Positions 1-10,794 of a DNA stretch of 64,000 nucleotides are shown here, one piece after another. The DNA lies in NCBI GenBank assembly GCA_963971225.1, contig OZ020267.1:118847891-118911890 (forward strand), in the 5' to 3' direction. Under the pieces are notes generated by a model. The model ran no database searches. It saw nothing but the letters and a program-made list of their open reading frames with translations, and was not told where the DNA came from. Position 1 is the stretch's first letter. The number at the start of each line of letters is the position of its first letter. The position numbers and the translations under genes were made by a program. Origin of the DNA: Melieria omissa (Eukaryota; Arthropoda; Insecta; Diptera; Ulidiidae).

Positions 1-1503
1 TCAATTAGATCTTTCCAAAAATGCCGAAATCAAGCTGCACGCTGTTCCATAAATCGTGGGCAAATAGTAATATATGTGTGTTTTTTTGTAATCACAATAT
101 GTCCATCTAAAGGTCCATAACTTATATTGTCTTATCACTTACAGGGCATTGTAAAGTACGAATCTTGCCGCTATTTGTGAAAAATTCCCCATCATTATAA
201 GCAACACTCTGTATAAGGCATTGTCATTCTGCCTCTCTCCCAGAATACACTACCTTTATAATTGTATCATGTAAAGCCCAGTGATGTGACACAGTTGATT
301 TCAGAGTAAAAATAATTGTTCCCAGAAAAGCTCCCAATCCGATGTTCGAAATTTGCATAAATCTTTATATCAATAGATTGATAAAGCTTTTTATTTGTAT
401 TATTTTATTATTGATTTATATTTTTACCTACTTTTTTTTAACTACGTTATTGCAATGTCTTCTGCCGAAAATAATACAATTTTTTCTTATAGTTTTTTAA
501 ACATTTGTTTATAAATGCACATTTTGCAATATCGATTTTTGACAATTTACTACTACTTTTGACAATGTACTACAATTCAAAACCCTATGTAACAAAGAAG
601 ACCGATTTCTAACCGGTTACTACAAAAGGAAAAAAATCTAGCACATTTTCAAAAATTCAAATGCAGATATTTTTGACCAAAAAAAAAAATTGTTTTAGTA
701 AAATCTTAAACTGGTAATCTTTGATTTGGTCATACAAACATTCATTCGATTATAAAAAAAGAAATTTTTGTCTTCCTGAAATCCGTGCGGTTTGGAAAAG
801 AATGCCCCATATATATGTAAATTTAACAACTTTTCTATTGAAAAAACGTATTTTACCTACACTCACTCACTTACTTATACTCACTTAAAATTAGCGTCAG
901 TGACGCTTTTAGACAGGCATACTTCCCAAAATACCATATCTTTTTTTTAATATGGGGCATTTCCCTTCGTTTAGGTTACAATGGGGTACACTTTAGGTTT
1001 CAGATATAAAAGCTTGGCTTTTATAATAAACATAACCTTTTGTGTCTCAATGTTGTCATTCAAATAACTTTAAATTTGTGATTGATATACTTATATACTA
1101 TAGCGTACTTCCATATTTTCCACACTTTCCTTTAAATTTCTATGCACAACATGTATGGTTACGTGAAGCCAGGCTTAAACGGGTTGTCACCTCAGTCATA
1201 TATATTATCAGTTTTGAATATCTAACAAACAGAAGTTTGTTGTAAATATATGATGTCTAGGGCTTTGTGCGCCAATAAGAAATGTCTCAATGTTTTCTTT
1301 TAATATAGTTGATAGAGTTAAATACAAGTATGGAAGTTAGTTGTGGTAACAATAACTACTAGTGTCGGTGTAAGACAAGTTCTCATAATTATACCTGTGA
1401 CAGCTGCATATGTATTTGTTTTATGTAATTATTTGTAAATGTAAAGCTTTTCTATATGAAATTAAATTTATAATAAGTTTTTTAATTTATTTTATATATG
1501 TAG
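1..1503. other. Intron or intergenic DNA, nothing recognised
   Basis: No coding region, RNA gene or clear terminal-repeat element was recognised. The stretch ends in a 3' splice acceptor (TAG at 1501-1503) that opens the WDFY2 FYVE exon, so at least its right part is presumably intron of that gene. The WD40 exons expected upstream were not seen here and probably lie before the window. Confidence 0.4.
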
Positions 1504-1845
1504 GAATTAGACAACATCATTGCCGTCACTGTGGAAAAGCTGTTTGTGATAACTGTTCTGCGAATCGTATTAATATTCCAATAATGGGCTTCGAGTTTGA
1601 TGTAAGAGTTTGTGATCCCTGCTTTAAACAGTTACAAACCGTTGAGTATGTGTTTTGTTCATTTGTATGTAAATTTTCGTTCAAATTAAATTTTTGTTGC
1701 TTCTAGACGTCCGTCGTTGGCATCGTTTCATGATGCTAAACACTCAGTTGTTTGCATGGATCTTGACGAACAGCGCAAACTCTTATTGACTGTGGGACAA
1801 GATCGTGTTATTAAAATTTGGGATTTGTCTACAATTTGGGTTTAA
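1504..1845 (+). CDS. WDFY2: WDFY2-type WD repeat and FYVE protein, last two exons
   Basis: Exons 1504-1645 and 1707-1845 are joined across a 61-bp GT/AG intron and end in TAA; the first codon is split with an upstream exon outside the window or unrecognised. The first exon encodes the C-terminal part of a FYVE zinc finger: the RQHHCRHCG phosphoinositide-binding signature, then CDNC and CDPC zinc ligands. The second encodes a closing WD40 repeat ([20 protein letters not shown]). FYVE inserted before the last WD repeat is the order known for WDFY1/2, endosomal PI3P-binding adaptors. The N-terminal WD40 blades are missing from the window. Orthology to WDFY2 rather than WDFY1 is inferred from the family; the domain calls are direct. 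Confidence 0.9.
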
Positions 1846-2485
1846 TACCTTCATTATCGACTATACCCATGCGCTGAGATCTTAAGCAATAATAGCAATG
1901 CGCAATAAATCTATAACAGAAAAGGGACCTTGTCTTCATCATTGCAGTGTTGCGTTAAAAATTGGTCATCCCAAATGAGAAATGTTAAGCTGTTTTCAGA
2001 TAAGCAACAATCAGTGGTACAAGTCGGCAGTGTTATTAACTTTTGTGTAATACTTAAAACATATAAAATAAAGTATATATGTTTGTACATATATGTGTCT
2101 TTTACATGCGAATAATTTGTTAAGGTAAAGTAGGCGTGTACATTTCATTTGAGCATTCAAGTCACCAACCATTTATTTATGAAAAGTATGCGAACAAATT
2201 TTGTTTTTTATTTATTATGAACACAAAAAACACAATACTAACAGGAATAAAAAATGAATAAACATTGAAAATTATAATTCACATTGAACACATTGGAATT
2301 ACCATTGCGTTAACAAAGGAAAAACAAATCAAAGATATGTTCAAAATAACATTTAAAGAAACGATTGCTAAATTTGGAAAATTGTAACCAAACATTTTTT
2401 TTAATTTATTGAGAATAACAAAAAAAAATAATATATAAAGAAACGATTTCTAAATTTGGAAAAATGTAACCAAACATTTTTTTAA
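1846..2485. other. AT-rich spacer with a short direct repeat
   Basis: 3' flank of the WDFY2-type gene. Two near-identical stretches about 95 bp apart (near 2355 and 2440) share 'aaagaaacgatt.ctaaatttggaaaa.tgtaaccaaacattttt' in pieces, a local duplication. No gene is seen. Confidence 0.4.
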
Positions 2486-3194
2486 GGCAGGTTTTCACCT
2501 TGTGGATCCGAAAAAGTGAATTTTTTTTGAGAAAACGGTTAAAGATACAACGCTGAAAACGCTGTTTCTGGATATGAACACACATTTATTTACAGAATAC
2601 AATTTTTCAAATTGAATGAATCAAAAAAAGAGGGGGCGTCCATCAGTGGCGGCATGTCGGCGAGGAGGTGTCCCGCCACCGGAAGTGATTCCGTCAAAAG
2701 CCGTGATCGGAAACACAAAAATCGAACACATTCTTAATGTGTACCGTATTATCTATTGAATGAACTACGATCATGAAAAAAAAATCGAAATTAAAAAAGT
2801 TATGAGGTTTTGAAAAAAAAATTACGATTTTCGCATTTTTTTGTTCACTAATTATTTTTTTAAATAAACAATTTTCAATATTTTTGGCTGATCGTAGTTC
2901 GTTTATTAGAAAAAAACCCTAAGGAACATTTAGAAAAAATTTGGTGACGATTGGTTCATTCCAGCGCCTTCAATCACTTCCGTAAGGTCCGAAAATGTGG
3001 TTCTGAGAAAAACGCGTTTAAAGTTTAAAGCGCGCTTGGCCGGCGCTCTACACTGCTCTATGTAACGGCCTGTAACTTTTGTAATTTTTCAGATTTTGAT
3101 CTGAAATTTCTGGAGCACATGTTTGAAACATATATCTACACGATAAGGCAAAAAAAAATTGTTGGTTTTTTTTTCCACAAGGTGAGAACCTGCC
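2486..3194. mobile_element. 709-bp TTAA-flanked non-autonomous element
   Basis: The left end GGCAGGTTTTCACCTTGTGG and the inverted right end GGCAGGTTCTCACCTTGTGG differ at one base, and both are bounded by TTAA (2482-2485 and 3195-3198). There is no coding capacity. A TTAA target duplication is typical of the piggyBac superfamily, but those ends usually start CCC, so a TA-duplicating element starting AAGG or AGG cannot be excluded. The interior carries a GAGAAAAACGCGTTT motif that also occurs in the 54.9-57.1 kb element. Confidence 0.8.
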
Positions 3195-3323
3195 TTAAAT
3201 TTGAGAAAAAATACCAAAAAGAAATCTTTATTGCACATGTTACTCGCCTTCAGTTCTAGAACCACACAGTGACTAAATAAGAAATGTCTGGATTTTAAGT
3301 AATTAAATAAATAAATCTATATA

Positions 3324-3498
3324 CAGGTCTCTCTCGTATAATGCGGTGGTTACGTTCTAAATTAAAGATGTATGTGCATTCAAACTCAAAATCAAAATTC
3401 ATACTCTATTTAAAAAATTAAAAAGCACTAAAACTTTTTTAAATCGCGTTATATCGAAAACGCGTTGTAAAAGTACCGTGCTATACGAGGAAGACCTG
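3324..3498. mobile_element. 175-bp MITE with TA target duplication
   Basis: Left end CAGGTCTCTCTCGTATA and inverted right end CAGGTCTTCCTCGTATA are flanked by TA on both sides. The small size, TA duplication and lack of coding sequence fit a mariner/Tc1-type MITE. Confidence 0.75.
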
Positions 3499-3518
3499 TA
3501 TTATACAAGCCCTAACCA

Positions 3519-3674
3519 CAGGGGCGGATTTAGAAAAATATTTCGGGGGGGGTTTCAAAAAGTAATCCTTTGATATTCATAAATTGTCTTTTAATTTGTA
3601 TGTAGTTTTAATGTCGATCCTAATATTTCGGGGGGGGTTTCAACCCCCAAAACCTCCCCCTGAATCCGCCACTG
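3519..3674. mobile_element. 156-bp hAT-type MITE, TSD CCTAACCA
   Basis: A perfect 8-bp direct repeat CCTAACCA flanks the element (3511-3518 and 3675-3682). Terminal repeats are CAGGGGCGGATT and, inverted, CAGTGGCGGATT. 8-bp duplications and CAGTGGCGGA-like ends are known for hAT non-autonomous elements. The sequence inside is G-rich on one strand and non-coding. Confidence 0.85.
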
Positions 3675-3814
3675 CCTAACCACTATTAATTTGTACCCTT
3701 ACACTTATTCTCATATTAATTTTTAGTATTACCAGTAGTATTGATACTCTTTTGGAAGTCTGAAAAATTTACTATTACAAAACAAATTTTTAATTTCATT
3801 ATGTTTTTATTACA

Positions 3815-3925
3815 GTCCGACCGATACCAAATTTGTTGGCCGATGCCGATTATTCGGCCGGAAGGGTGAGATTTGGCCGATGCCAATTAATCGGCTGAAA
3901 GTCGATGTCAATGCCGATTACATAG
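3815..3925. repeat. Block of GGCCGATGCC-type subterminal repeats
   Basis: The motif (G)GCCGATGCCGATT and its inverse AATCGGC recur five or six times within about 110 bp. Such clusters of short direct and inverted motifs typify the subterminal regions of hAT elements. Neither end nor target duplication could be fixed, so this may be a truncated element next to the LINE at 4135-4740. Confidence 0.45.
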
Positions 3926-4134
3926 AAAAACATAACTCAAATGAATTCAATCAAAAACACAGCCTATTTTATAAAATAACAAAAGGAACTACATATTACA
4001 TATTGTTGTAATATTCATCAGAAAATTACAAAACAACGAGAAAAGAAATAAAACTTAATAACATTACAAGAGAGTTCAGAATTCTAAAACATTATCATGT
4101 ATTAAAAAAAATATGTTTTTAATTTTTATTCCTT

Positions 4135-4740
4135 GTTCACTCCTCACTGGAGCACAGGGCCTCAACAAGACTCTTCCATCGTACACGATGCTGGGCTGTT
4201 GTTTTTGCGCCATCCCATGTGCAGCGGCTAGTTCGCGTAGGGTCGACCTTCTCCAGGTGTTTTTTGTTCGACCGCGACTTCTACTCCCTTGCGGGTTCCA
4301 GTCCAGTTTTTTTAGCGTATGACCTATCCATTTCCTGCACTTTATTTGCCTCAGAATGGGTTCCTCATTGGTAATCTTCCACAGCGCGTCGTTACTAATT
4401 GTGGTGGGCCAGAATATCCTACAGATGATTCGCAGGCATTTGTCGACGAAAGTTTGTAGTCTCTGGGTGATGGCATTCGAGACTAGCCATGTTTCGCTTC
4501 TGTACAACAATGTCGACTTCACACATGCGTTGAATATTCGTAGCTTCGTGCGTCTGGAGATTTGCGAGCTTGCCCATACTGAATGCAGCCGTTCGAACGC
4601 TGCCCTGGCTTCACTCAGTCAGCAGTTGGCATCTTCTTCCGCTCCGCCGTCCGTCTTGATTGTGCAGCCGAGGTAGCAGAAGAAGTTGTCGACTCTCATG
4701 GCCTTGGTCTTGGCGATGTTGACCTCCAAACCGACGCACA
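4135..4740 (-). pseudogene. 3' end of a RTE-like LINE reverse transcriptase ORF
   Basis: Read right to left, the segment encodes the C-terminal part of a non-LTR retrotransposon ORF2: a piece ending in FFCYLGCTIKTDGG, then [11 protein letters not shown] and a closing [20 protein letters not shown] stretch. These are hallmarks of the thumb/C-terminal region of RTE-like elements. One in-frame stop (around 4615) interrupts the frame and the rest of the element is absent, so it is a 5'-truncated dead copy. The longest uninterrupted frame is 4076-4522. Confidence 0.8.
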
Positions 4741-5118
4741 GTGGGGTATTTGATACCCAAAATGGCGATTAATTCAAAAAATTAAATTAAAATATCTTGA
4801 TAATATTTAGTATGGGGGAAAAGTTAATAAAATTGTGCGTCACTGGGTGAAAAAATAAATGATCTACATTGAACGGTATGGTTACAGTGCACTTTGCAAA
4901 ATGCATATTTGTTCATTGCTCCGTTGTGTTTAGAGCGCGTTACGCATTTGCCAGTGATTTGAAGTGCCTTTTTAAATATAATTTTTGCAAAACTTAACTT
5001 TTTGAATATGGAACCTTCAACCTCAGGTATTGTACTAATATTTAAACAAAATTATGTTTTTAGAATATGTGTATTGTAAGTGTAAGTCTTAAAATTGTAA
5101 AAATTTGAAAGGATATAG
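4741..5118. other. Spacer with a possible transposon end
   Basis: CACAGTGGGGTATTTGATACCC at 4737-4759 resembles a terminal inverted repeat start, but no matching partner was found. No gene is seen. Confidence 0.3.
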
Positions 5119-5126
5119 GTAGACAT

Positions 5127-6081
5127 TAGGGATCGCAATTTTTTGCCATTTTCGATCCCGGGATTTTCGGGATTGAAAAGTCAAATCCCGGGATCCCGGG
5201 ATTTAATCCCGGGATTCAAATAACAAATTTTTAAAATAAAACAATTTTACCAAATTGCATAAATACTTGTTTATAATATATTTACCATAAAAATGGACAC
5301 AGTTTAATCACATTTGGGGTAGTTTTAAGATTTTTTATCTTGAATTTAATCACATTGTAAGGCGGAAAGGGAGGCAGTCGGTGTTGAGTCGTCGAAGTGG
5401 TTGGTTGTGCGCGGTACATCACCAAAATCAAGTTGTCATTTACAATCAGTTGTCAATTACATTCAAAATTGTCAGTTTAAATTTAAATCAAATAAATAAA
5501 CATAGTCATCCTTGACAACATTTTGTTTAACTTAAAAGTTTTTCATTTGACATTTAACTTCAGTTTGATAACATTTTGCTTTATCCAATAATGGCACTTA
5601 AACATAACTTATTGCTTTGCATCAAATGTATCATAAAGTACATATATTCGCATATTTGATAAAAAAAATAAAATAGTTAATTTGTTAGTACTTTTAGTTT
5701 TACTTCGATTATTTCGATAAAAAAGTTAAGCGTTGTGATTAACTAAAAACTGAGATCTTAAAAATACTAAGGCATTAAATGTTTTGCCCTCTAATCTAGA
5801 GCGCAATTTATTGCAAATAAACCCTGCTGAGAGAAAACATCTTTCAGATTCAACACTTGCTGGTTGAATGCTTAGTAAATAATTATAAGCCTTTTGCAAA
5901 AGACGCCCTCTATCCCCTCCCTCCTCCTTCAGATAAGGAATTGGGTTTTTGTGCTTTTAAATTTATTTCATTTGAACTTTGAAGCATCTTTTGCAATCCC
6001 GAAAATCCCGGGATTAAAAGATTTGAATCCCGGGATTTTCGGGACTGGAAAAAGTCCGGGATCCCGGGATTGCGATGCCTA
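5127..6081. mobile_element. 955-bp non-autonomous hAT element, TSD GTAGACAT
   Basis: A perfect 8-bp target duplication GTAGACAT (5119-5126 and 6082-6089) bounds terminal repeats TAGGGATCGCAAT (left) and TAGGCATCGCAAT (right, inverted). Both ends carry dense subterminal copies of the palindromic motif TCCCGGGAT (about 5140-5220 and 5995-6070), an arrangement seen in hAT transposase-binding regions. The middle is AT-rich with no transposase remnant recognised. Related CCCGGGA-rich fragments lie at about 23465-23545 and 40203-40285. Confidence 0.9.
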
Positions 6082-6225
6082 GTAGACATATAGTTACTTT
6101 ACTTTACTTTTTATATGATATATAAAGAACATATATTTGACAAAAAAGGCAAGTTAGGTCAGAAAACAAGAAGAAAATTGTTAACGAAACAAAAAAAATA
6201 TTCAAAAGAGATTTAGAGAGAAAGC

Positions 6226-6640
6226 AGGTTTGTTTGTTGATCAACCAAAACCCGGATTCGGCAACTCAAATTATGGAAATACGGCAAGAAGGTTCTTTCG
6301 AAACGCAGAGCTGTCGGCTGAAATCACAAATGTTGACTTGAACTTAATAAAAAGGTTGCACGTTATATTGATAATTGTTTCTTGTGGCCAAGAGGTAGAA
6401 ATTTTAAAGTTTCGAAATTTTGCACATGAAGCTGCAAGATATTTTGTATCAAAGTAAGACTTTAAAATATACTGAGAACATTTAACACACAAGACTAGCA
6501 GAGCAAAAACCAATCATGATATTTTGCATCGATTTCTTGTTGCTTCCGATCCAATTTCATCAAGTTTAAGAAAACTTCCTAAAAAAGGATTCAACACCTA
6601 CCACTATCAGCTATTGAACTTTTAAAATCACCATCTGCAA
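6226..6640 (+). pseudogene. Fragment of an unnamed transposon-associated protein
   Basis: An open stretch (6230-6457) reads GLFVDQPKPGFGNSNYGNTA then RRFFRNAELSAEIT, and a later frame, after a frameshift, reads HRFLVASDP and SSLRKLPKKGFNTY. I recognise this as the C-terminal pattern of a multi-copy protein family found in many arthropod genomes and thought to be transposon-derived; I cannot name the superfamily. The region between the two blocks is shortened and frame-broken, so the copy is dead. Confidence 0.5.
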
Positions 6641-6687
6641 AAACTTCAACAGATAATACTCATTTCTAGTCTGGTAATGATATCGCG

Positions 6688-6695
6688 TTTGATGG

Positions 6696-6726
<31 letters not shown>

Positions 6727-6785
6727 GATGATGACGATGATGATGATGATGATGATGATGATGATAATAATAGTGATGACATTTA
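6688..6785. repeat. (GAT)n microsatellite
   Basis: About 98 bp of imperfect GAT/GAC trinucleotide repeats. It follows the transposon-protein fragment and would read as poly-Asp, but no start or conserved context supports a protein. Confidence 0.9.
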
Positions 6786-7272
6786 ATAATTCTAGTGTGA
6801 GATGCCCAAAATATGAGATATTTACTTAAATTTAATAAAAAAAAAACAACAGCAACAATTTTTTTTCAGTTTGTCTTATATATGTTTCATCTATGTAAAA
6901 AAATACTTTACATTCATTTTAATAGCTCAGGAGAATTGATCGCCGTTTTCAATGGTCAATATCCCACTGTGCGTCTCTACGCTCGCTTTGCTTTCTCTTG
7001 CAATGCTTAGTTAGACTTCGTTTTATCAGTCAAGTAAATGTCCAGTATTAATTTGCGGCAGCGTTCTTGTGAGCTGGACATTTTGACTAAAGTAGATTCA
7101 AGATGCAATTGACTAATATACCAAGAAACTGCAATATTTATAGATACTTTCACTCGAAAATACCAGGCTCCTAACTCTTGACATTTTCGTATGCGTAAAA
7201 ATTCTAAAATTTTTCTAGTTCACCTCTTATTTGAAAATGAACATTTGAAATTAAAACAATCAGTGTTTAGGT

Positions 7273-7407
7273 CAGTGGTGCACGCAGAATTTTATTTTGG
7301 GTGGAGAGTTTGCGTACAATTTTTGAGCCGAATACCACTCGAAACCATATTTTATGTTTGGGGGTTTGGGTTTTGAACCCCAAAAACCCCGCCTGTGAGC
7401 ACCACTG
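7273..7407. mobile_element. 135-bp hAT-type MITE
   Basis: Ends CAGTGGTGC and GCACCACTG are inverted repeats, and the flanks GTTTAGGT (7265-7272) and GTTTAGGA (7408-7415) match at 7 of 8 bases, as expected for an old 8-bp duplication. The interior has GGGTTTGGG/CCCCAAAAACCCC blocks as in the 3519-3674 MITE. A relative lies at about 48433-48584. Confidence 0.75.
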
Positions 7408-7599
7408 GTTTAGGAAGAAATCAACCATTACAAAATTTGTTCAACCAAAGTATGTAGTACTAAAATTAAAAACTTGTACAATGTGTGCACTTTACCTATT
7501 CATGTAATAAATATTAATAAAATATTCAATAGTCGTGCAAAATATTAAATAAATAAACGATAAACATTTGGACACAATTTCAATTCATTTTTTGTGCCA

Positions 7600-7693
7600 C
7601 CCTCCCCATAAGCGGACATCTCCCTTCCCTCCCTCTCCCCGGACAAAACCACTGCGATGGTTAGTGTCCAGTTATGGGGAATTTCACTGTACA
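7600..7693. repeat. Possible pogo-like transposon end
   Basis: The inverted sequence from 7693 reads TACAGTGAAATTCCCCATAA, resembling CAGTnnAA-type termini with a 'CCCCATAAC.GGACA' repeat. Only one end was found. Confidence 0.3.
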
Positions 7694-7874
7694 CCGGAAA
7701 AAAATAATGTGAAATCAGTTGCTAATTACTTTGAAATGTATATTCATTACGAAAATTTAAGATTATAAAAATTTAAATAATTAAAAATTGGCTTTAAAAT
7801 TTGTTATATTTAGCATTCACGTCATTTTGCATCACTATGAAAATGACTGCTATAGGATTCACGTCCGCGAACGT

Positions 7875-8400
7875 GTTAAGTAAATCATTGACAAAGGGCT
7901 GAAAAGTGTTGAAATTTACATTATTTCGATGCTAATGAATTTTCCGCCAAAAATGTTGCCTCAGTTGTATTGCATGATGTTTCTTCTTAAGATATTCATA
8001 TACTTTGTGACTTGATTTATGAAACATCTGTACAATTTTCGCCATCAGAAAAAACGCCTTGAAATTCAATATTTTCCTAGTTTGAAACCTTATTACCACG
8101 TCAATTTAGAACGCTTAAAATTGATTAATGTCAGAAAAGAAGGCGTGAGATGTTGTAAGTGCATCGATAATCATGTCGATAGGATTATTGGTTCGGAAAT
8201 TACAGTCGAAAATGTGAAAAAAGTCGAAGAAAAATCGAAAAAGTGATACTCCCATTTTTGGCGAAAACTAGACCTGTTACATAAAACGGAATATGGTTTC
8301 GAAAACAGCGTGAAAAAACTACTCAGATTCATGTAAAAAACTTCATGCAACAGACATGGTTTTGTTCAGTGTAATTGAGAGGCAATTGACAATTTGAGAA
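7875..8400 (+). repeat. Dispersed repeat family A, copy 1
   Basis: One of four copies of a roughly 450-520-bp repeat; the others are at about 11044-11465 (-), 11690-12190 (+) and 12675-13160 (-). All share a block running from 'aagatattcatatactt' through 'cgccatcagaaaaaacgcc' to 'acgctg(a)tttcaaaaccatattccgttt' in either orientation. This copy has a 75-codon open frame (8019-8246) containing KEGVRCCKC. The frame survives partly in copy 4, but no protein family is recognised. Confidence 0.7.
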
Positions 8401-8519
8401 ATGTATTGAAAAAAATTAAATGGTTTCATCATATAATCATATTACTTAATGAGGCCCTCAAATCAGCAATGTTGCTGATAAATTTCAGTAAAGAAATGGA
8501 CTGCTCTTGAACCATGCTT

Positions 8520-8830
8520 ATTTCAAAATCCAATTTTTATAATTTTTACCTACGCCACGCCTCCTTGTTCAATACTCGCACCATTCCCTCTGTCGAAAGG
8601 GAAAATGGTAGGTTTGTACTAAGTTTCATTGCTGTGCGACTTATAGTTCAGTGAAACATTTGGGTAACAAAAATTCGTCACGCTCCTTGCTCAACGCCCA
8701 TAAAATCTTACCAGTACAATGACTCATCTATTGGCGGATGGGTACTAAATTGCAGTATTGTACGACTTACGATTTCGAAGATATTCCATTAAAAAGATTT
8801 TGCTGGTACGGGTGGTGCCACGACCCTCGT
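8520..8830. repeat. Dispersed repeat family B, copy 1
   Basis: The sequence has repeating modules such as 'ctaagtttcattg.tgtgcgactta' and 'tccaatacca.cc..ttct..cagtcgaag'. The same modules recur at about 46390-46745. It appears to be an internally repetitive non-coding element; ends were not defined. Confidence 0.5.
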
Positions 8831-8879
8831 CCAATACCAGCCACATCCTCTCTGTCGAAGGACATGACTAAATAGTACG

Positions 8880-9001
8880 TTCCATGATACAAAAATATAC
8901 ATACATGGAATACATAGAATGCGACACATAAAAATAAAATTGACAATTGGAAAAAAATCATAGTATAATAAGTATTATTAATAAGTATTATTATACTATG
9001 G
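8880..9001. repeat. Partial hAT MITE (family of 24612) plus hairpin
   Basis: CATGATACAAAAATATACA and, inverted, the internal AATTGTCAATTTTATTTTTA stretch match the 24612-24881 MITE. It is followed by an AT palindrome built on 'catagtataata' near 8958-9000. Confidence 0.55.
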
Positions 9002-9018
9002 AAAAAATATTCCATTTC

Positions 9019-9310
9019 AAGACGAAATGGGTGATGAACTTGCAGAAAGGAGTGATATTGAGTACGATGGGCTCGAGAGCTTTGGTGGATATCTGATTCA
9101 CAAAATGGATTTAACTCAATACAGATTGGAGTTGAATATCAAACACAGAGTGTAACAACACGTTCGTTGATTTACATTCAGAAGGTGGTTTAGTAAAACC
9201 AAATTAAAAATTTATGGGTGTTTTAAAGAATTTGAATGCACTTTTTGTAAAAGAAAATGGTGATTCTTTAACAACTGCTCCAAATTATATGTGACATTTA
9301 ATATTCAAAG
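9019..9310 (+). pseudogene. P-superfamily (THAP9-like) transposase fragment, copy 1
   Basis: The frame PFQDEMGDELAERSDIEYDG then GYLIHKM continues, after a frameshift, as FVDLHSEGGLVKP and VKENGDSL. A 'GY.. K' block followed by 'EGGL.KP' is typical of the C-terminal part of P-element/THAP9-type transposases. A sister copy lies at 50380-50690 on the opposite strand. Dead by frameshift and truncation; the superfamily assignment is from memory of the motif. Confidence 0.55.
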
Positions 9311-9324
9311 CGTCACATATCGAG

Positions 9325-9605
9325 ATGAGTTTAGTCTATAAGAACCTCGCAAATCGTGCACACGCACTTTTAATAAAACACACCACTACACACGGTGGTC
9401 GTATGAACACCGATGATGCGCCGCGCTGTGGTCGGCCAATTGAGTTGGTTACACCGGAAAACGGAAAAAAAGTCCACAAAATCATTTTGGAAAACCGTAA
9501 ACTTGGCTCCAGTGACTTTTGTCTGTTCGCAGACTTAAGAAAATGCTCGCCGGAAAGAAATTTGGCTCGAATGAGGAGGTGATTGTCGAAACAAATACAG
9601 TGGAC
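9325..9605 (+). pseudogene. mariner transposase with internal deletion
   Basis: The frame starts with a mariner DNA-binding region (MNTDDAPRCGRPIELVTPEN, then KKVHKIILENRKL) and jumps to the C-terminal DFCLFADLRK followed, in another frame, by GKKFGSNEEV. The DD34D catalytic core between the two is missing. This is the typical internal-deletion derivative of a mariner. Terminal repeats were not found. Confidence 0.75.
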
Positions 9606-10269
9606 ATCCAGTATAACGAACTTTCCATTTAAAATTTTTTTTGTTTTTGTTGTTGTTGTTGTTTTTCAACCTCGTCAAAAAACCTTCGAATTGTTTTTAA
9701 TTGAGCGTTCACATTCTTTACAATAACAATTATTTTTGTTTTTGCTACGTTAAAACTTTCAAATTAAGGTATATGCGCCATATTCCAGCATGTTAAGGCA
9801 GATCAAAAAACAGTGAATTTTTGTAGCCCAGTATAAAGATGTTGCACTATAATTTTAAGTTTTTTACAATAATATAAAATTTGTTTCTCTCTTAAAATTT
9901 TTAAACATAAATTTGTTGCATTGGATTTGCACATTAGTATTAATTTTCTAAAATCAGTTTTTATCTCTAATTCCGTACAAAGAATTGTTTGTGTTCCTAA
10001 TTCCGTTTTTATGCATGCCTAATTCCGTGCTATTTTATTTGTCAGCATTTTTTCAAGAAAACCAGATGAAATTGCTAAAAAAAAATTTGTATTATGCACA
10101 CGAGACGTTTTTAGTAAGCAACAAATTATCTTATATACTTCTTATATGTATTATGGGTTTTTATCCATATTATCTATACTTTTATAAGAAAACCAATGTG
10201 ACGTTGCTTTTTTGAGCCACAATTAGGCAAAACCCCCTTAGCCGATTTCGATGAAATAAGCACTAAACG
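9606..10269. other. AT-rich DNA with CTAATTCCGT repeats
   Basis: Contains three spaced copies of CTAATTCCGT (about 9966-10030) and a 'TACAGTGGACATCCAGTATA' stretch (9597-9616) that resembles a transposon end with no partner. Nothing coding was recognised. Confidence 0.35.
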
Positions 10270-10620
10270 ATTTCTTATGTAGGGAAATGGTACATAGGCT
10301 ATATAAGATTGACCACGCCCCCCTCTTACACCCACTATGGTTACTAAACTCAACTATGGTATACTTTTGCAAGATGATATGGGTATCAAACGATTCAGTA
10401 TATCACTGTTGTAAACATAGGCTGTATAGAATCGGCATTAAACTAGCAAAACAAAGTGACATGTCTGAAAATCAATACTGATAATTCTGTAGTACATGTT
10501 TGTAAAGCGATATATGTACTAAACGACTCCGCGTGTCAGTTTGGCAAACATAAGCTTTATGAGATTGGCCATGCCCACTTCAGGCGACCACTAAACTAAA
10601 CCATCGGTACTACGATAGAT
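10270..10620. repeat. Internally repeated non-coding stretch
   Basis: Modules 'ataggct(a/g)tataagattg(a/g)ccacgccc' and 'aaacgattc.gtatatcactgt' recur two or three times at roughly 120-bp spacing. No coding frame or ends were found; probably a degenerate repeat element. Confidence 0.4.
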
Positions 10621-10794
10621 GTCGTTAATGGAATATTGATTATAAATTAGTCTGTGTTTCTTTATCGTAGTGATAGAAATCATCAAGGCTATAGTTTGGT
10701 TTAAAATTTATTTAAACCTTTTGTACATTATTAAGCATACTTTTAACAATATTCTGTAATTTTTTCATGCAGAAATATTACAAAATAAGCCCCC

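Noticed and set aside
1410..1503. Possible N-terminal extension of the FYVE exon starting with Met at 1410
   Set aside because: It is hydrophobic AT-derived intron sequence ended by a clean acceptor TAG at 1501-1503; the conserved reading starts at 1504.
6688..6785. Acidic (poly-Asp) coding tract
   Set aside because: It is a simple GAT microsatellite without conserved flanking protein sequence in frame.
9985..10215. 76-codon hydrophobic frame resembling a membrane peptide
   Set aside because: Composition is explained by T-rich DNA with CTAATTCCGT repeats; no conserved features.
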